Part shown: in pieces, positions 61,593 through 64,000 of the stretch
Layout: each line of letters begins with the position of its first letter
Position numbering within the stretch: position 1 is the stretch's first letter
Source of the DNA: UBA7446 sp049596455
GTDB lineage: Bacteria; Bacteroidota; Bacteroidia; Flavobacteriales; Flavobacteriaceae
Direction of reading: 5' to 3'
Assembly: GCA_049596455.1 (NCBI GenBank)
Contig: JBMYLP010000001.1
Coordinates: 185,081-249,080 of the forward strand
Length of the DNA stretch: 64,000 bases
Notes under the pieces: generated by a model
Seen by the model: the letters and a program-made list of their open reading frames with translations, nothing else
Told to the model about the DNA's origin: nothing
Databases searched by the model: none
Position numbers and translations under genes: made by a program

Positions 61593-62234
61593 ATGAGAAA
61601 TATTCTATCAATTTTGATAGCCATAGGATTTGGGAATATTTTGTTTGCACAAACTACCTTTTACCCTGAAGGTTCTTTCAAAAGTTTTAATAATTTAATA
61701 AGTAAGGAAAGTTCAAAAGAACATAACCTTGAAATTGTTAAACGAACAAAAGGTCAAATCAAATTTAGTGGCGGTAACGACTACCAATTAATTTCTCCAG
61801 ATAAAAAGATAAGTAAGAAATCTTTAAGAAAAGACTTTTATGCATATTCAGATGGAGATAAGCTATATCTAAATTGTTTTTTACATCAGATCGGATTATG
61901 GTATAGTCTAATTGAAGGAGAAAGTAAAACTCACTATGTGTTTAGAGGAAGTACTCCAATGAATCCTGCTAGATATGGAATAGAAATGAAGGACATGTCT
62001 GTTTTGTTCGGAGGACTGATAGGGGGGCTTAGTGCTGCAAAAAGAGCGCTCATTCGCATACCTTATGTTATGAATAAAGAAAGTGAGGAAATTACACTTA
62101 TAAGCCAGAAAAACATTAATGAATTTTTGAAAGAATTTCCTGAACTTTTAGAAGCATTTGAAAAAGAAGAACAAAAAGGTGATGTGAATATCTTAATGGA
62201 TTACCTAATAAAATGGGTAGAATTGAAAACTTAA
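61593..62234 (+). CDS. exported protein of unknown function
   Basis: A 213-residue protein with a signal peptide (MRNILSILIAIGFGNILFAQ) and no recognisable family. It has a possible short hydrophobic glycine-rich segment near 130-140 (DMSVLFGGLIGGLSAAKRA) and an acidic C-terminal helix. It is two bases downstream of the hydrolase and seven bases upstream of the aquaporin gene. Its coding is more AT-rich than both neighbours. Confidence 0.7.
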   Translation: MRNILSILIAIGFGNILFAQTTFYPEGSFKSFNNLISKESSKEHNLEIVKRTKGQIKFSGGNDYQLISPDKKISKKSLRKDFYAYSDGDKLYLNCFLHQIGLWYSLIEGESKTHYVFRGSTPMNPARYGIEMKDMSVLFGGLIGGLSAAKRALIRIPYVMNKESEEITLISQKNINEFLKEFPELLEAFEKEEQKGDVNILMDYLIKWVELKT

Positions 62235-62241
62235 TAAAATC

Positions 62242-62925
62242 ATGAAAAAATTAATTGCAGAATGTATCGGAACCGCCTGGTTGGTGCTAGGCGGTTGTGG
62301 CAGTGCCGTTTTGGCGGCTGCCTATCCAGAATTGGGCATTGGCTTTGTGGGTGTGTCGTTAGCTTTTGGGCTTACAGTGCTTACTATGGTCTATGCCATT
62401 GGGCATATTTCGGGTTGTCACCTAAATCCTGCCGTTTCGGTGGGGCTTTGGATTGGCGGTAGGTTTGACAAAAAAGACCTAATTCCTTATATCGTTGCGC
62501 AAATTATTGGCGGAATTGTGGGGGCATCTATTTTATATGTGGTTGTCATTGGCAATGGTAATATGGACATTGGCACTTTTGCTGCCAACGGATATGGCAT
62601 GCACTCTCCTGGTGGTTACGACATAATATCGGCGCTTGTAATCGAGGCAGTGCTTACGTTTATGTTTTTGTTTGTCATTTTGGGAGCTACGCACCAAAAA
62701 GCACCAAAAGGGTTTGCCGGTATTGCTATAGGTTTAGCACTTACACTTATTCACCTAATTAGTATTCCCGTTACCAACACCTCTGTGAATCCTGCACGAA
62801 GTATCAGTCAGGCAGTATTTGTACAAGGTTGGGCGATAGACCAACTGTGGTTGTTTATCGTAGCACCACTTGTTGGTGCAGCATTGGCAGGGGTAGCCTA
62901 TGCGTTTGTGAGTAAGGAAAAGTAA
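62242..62925 (+). CDS. aqpZ: aquaporin Z
   Basis: A 227-residue MIP channel with six helices and both NPA boxes, GCHLNPAVSVGLW and TNTSVNPARS. The ar/R arginine follows the second box. The sequence closely follows AqpZ (AECIGTAWLVLGGCGSAVLAA). It conducts water across the inner membrane. Confidence 0.95.
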   Translation: MKKLIAECIGTAWLVLGGCGSAVLAAAYPELGIGFVGVSLAFGLTVLTMVYAIGHISGCHLNPAVSVGLWIGGRFDKKDLIPYIVAQIIGGIVGASILYVVVIGNGNMDIGTFAANGYGMHSPGGYDIISALVIEAVLTFMFLFVILGATHQKAPKGFAGIAIGLALTLIHLISIPVTNTSVNPARSISQAVFVQGWAIDQLWLFIVAPLVGAALAGVAYAFVSKEK

Positions 62926-62933
62926 TACTCCAT

Positions 62934-62969
62934 ACCACCTTGTTTAAATAAATCTAACAAGGTGGTTTT
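62934..62969 (+). terminator. rho-independent terminator after aqpZ
   Basis: ACCACCTTGTT, an eleven-base loop, AACAAGGTGGT followed by TTT: a perfect 11-base stem nine bases after the aqpZ stop. The T tract is short. Confidence 0.7.
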
Positions 62970-63016
62970 ACTCAAATCTAAAAACATATTGAAAATCAAA
63001 GTCCTAATTATTTCGT

Positions 63017-63024
63017 TAGATTTG
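63017..63024 (+). promoter_or_regulatory. possible -7 box of the oxygenase gene
   Basis: TAGATTTG, an exact TAnnTTTG match, 24 bases before ATG 63049 and downstream of the aqpZ terminator. The -33 element is not clear. Confidence 0.35.
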
Positions 63025-63048
63025 TATTAGCACTAAACTTTTCATAGC

Positions 63049-63888
63049 ATGAATTCTCTTAGTAGAACTGACTTTGCCCAAAAAATAGCCGAAAAACTAC
63101 AAGAGCATAAAGATGAATTGCAATATGCATTTGTAAAACAAAACAAAGGGGTTCCATTCTTTTATATTGATAATCTACTACCTACAGATTGGTGTTCAGC
63201 TATAAATACGGCATTCCCAGATGTATCCGAAATGAGACTTAAAAAAAGCCTTCGAGAAGATAAATTTTTCGGGGTTAGAATGAATAAATATAACAGGCTC
63301 ATTGAGGAAATAACCTATGCCTTTCAAGACAGTGGTGTTGTAAGGCTTGTTCAGGAAATATGCGATATTGATACCTGCTACGCAGATGCTACATTGTATG
63401 CAGGGGGGATTTCAAGTATGACTGAAAATCAGTTTTTAAAGCCTCATTTGGACAATTCACATGATCAAAACAGAGATAAGTGGAGGGTACTCAACCTACT
63501 TTATTACACCACCCCTGACTGGAAAAAACCTTTTGGCGGAAACTTGGAGTTGTGGCCAAAGGGTTTAGATAGTAAACCGATTACCATAGCATCAAAATTT
63601 AATCGTTTGGTTGTAATGGGCACAGATAATCATTCATGGCACTCAGTCAGTCCAGTAGTAGTAGATAATCGAAGAAATTGTGTGTCTAATTATTATTTCT
63701 CAGACACCCCTCTCAATAGTGCAGACACCTTTCATGTGACGCTATTCAGAGCATGGAAGCATCAAAAATTAAGTGATGTAGTATTAAGAATTGATGGTGC
63801 TTTACGAATGGGCATTCGAAAATTATTTAAAAAAGGGATTGTAAAAAACCCACATGTATATAACAAAAAACCCTCTAAGAAAACTTAG
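63049..63888 (+). CDS. 2OG-Fe(II) oxygenase family protein
   Basis: A 279-residue enzyme of the prolyl-4-hydroxylase-like 2OG-Fe(II) type. The iron ligands are readable: HLD (His133, Asp135) in KPHLDNSHD, and a distal His in DNHSWHSV (His195 or His198), followed by the 2-oxoglutarate-binding Arg in VVDNRRNCVSNYY. The C-terminal 50 residues are basic and helical. Similar proteins occur in surface-polysaccharide and peptide-modification regions; the substrate is unknown. The last codons form one arm of a terminator hairpin. Confidence 0.87.
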   Translation: MNSLSRTDFAQKIAEKLQEHKDELQYAFVKQNKGVPFFYIDNLLPTDWCSAINTAFPDVSEMRLKKSLREDKFFGVRMNKYNRLIEEITYAFQDSGVVRLVQEICDIDTCYADATLYAGGISSMTENQFLKPHLDNSHDQNRDKWRVLNLLYYTTPDWKKPFGGNLELWPKGLDSKPITIASKFNRLVVMGTDNHSWHSVSPVVVDNRRNCVSNYYFSDTPLNSADTFHVTLFRAWKHQKLSDVVLRIDGALRMGIRKLFKKGIVKNPHVYNKKPSKKT

Positions 63889-63897
63889 AGGGTTTTT
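63866..63897. terminator. bidirectional terminator overlapping the oxygenase stop
   Basis: AAAAACCCTCTAAG, loop AAAA, CTTAGAGGGTTTTT: a perfect 14-base stem. On the minus strand it is followed by a run of T as well, so it serves both the oxygenase gene and the convergent rRNA operon. Confidence 0.88.
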
Positions 63898-63902
63898 ATA
63901 TT

Positions 63903-64000
63903 AAAGAAGGCGACGACATACTCTCCCACCAGTGGCAGTACCATCTGCGCTATTGGGCTTAACTTCTCTGTTCGAGATGGGAAGAGGTGAGCCCCAATGC
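63903..64000 (-). rRNA. rrf: 5S ribosomal RNA, 3' part (cut by the window edge)
   Basis: The reverse strand reads TCTCGAACAGAGAAGTTAAG, GCCCAATAGCGCAGATGGTA, CTGCCACTGGTGGGAGAGTA and GTCGTCGCC, the conserved 5S rRNA sequence up to its 3' end. It is the last gene of an rRNA operon that extends to the right. Confidence 0.95.

Noticed and set aside
1..64000. CRISPR array
   Set aside because: No regularly spaced short repeats and no cas genes in the window.

Overview
The window looks like a chromosomal segment of a member of the Flavobacteriales (Bacteroidota). The evidence is consistent across the window: AT-rich DNA, genes without Shine-Dalgarno sequences, -7 boxes of the type TAnnTTTG, lineage-typical families (DUF3822, DUF3810, DUF6452, DUF6048, DUF5916, 7TM-HD PgpH, a TonB-dependent FecA-like receptor) and a RimB-RimK fusion. 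The genus cannot be read from the sequence. Two runs of exactly ten N (8268-8277 and 36656-36665) mark scaffold joins of unknown true length.

Layout. 1-7.5 kb: pfkA (partial) and a TamB-like protein on the minus strand, divergent from tsaD-rsmE and an AI-2E family permease. 7.5-8.45 kb: a tRNA-Ser, a tRNA-like relic, a tRNA-Arg, an ATG-less GIY-YIG nuclease gene and a repeated tRNA-like fragment running into the first gap. 8.45-13.7 kb: a FecA-type receptor with palindromic operator-like elements, the c-di-AMP phosphodiesterase-like PgpH, and an NlpC/P60 protein that lacks its catalytic cysteine. 13.7-31.6 kb: housekeeping and biosynthesis: a TPR protein with gyrA, clpC, the RimB-RimK fusion, the NAD operon nadA-nadB-nadC, the threonine operon thrA-thrB-thrC and an aminopeptidase P. 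31.6-33.5 kb: gcvT and a sugar-nucleotide reductase-like protein.

33.8-37.8 kb is the striking part. It holds four gene cassettes, each with one AT-rich accessory gene (a coiled-coil membrane protein, an HNH-like protein, a membrane protein with a lysozyme-like domain, a YdeI/OmpD-associated protein). Each is followed by a long imperfect palindrome with the architecture of an integron attC site. Each cassette begins with TTRGNNNNAATT and ends with the matching AACTNNNNCYAAC, so the two ends of every cassette pair with one another, as expected if each was once a circle. No integrase gene is present, so this is an integron-like cluster of attC sites without integrase. Deviations from perfect pairing in the main arms and outer arms are A-C on the top strand, hence G-T wobble on the bottom strand. 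They sit at the same distances from the conserved AAC in three unrelated site families, which suggests selection for bottom-strand folding.

37.9-64 kb returns to core genes: yebC and kdsB, a RecD-like helicase, a DUF3822-rsmD cluster, a mutL-rhomboid-rhomboid operon, a DHH phosphoesterase, a cyclophilin-FKBP fusion lipoprotein, DUF3810, a large beta-propeller protein, rlmD with DUF6452 and DUF6048, two further methyltransferases, a ZIP transporter, a CBM9/DUF5916 protein, a lipoprotein hydrolase, aquaporin and a 2OG-Fe(II) oxygenase. The window ends in a 5S rRNA gene on the minus strand, the end of an rRNA operon lying to the right.
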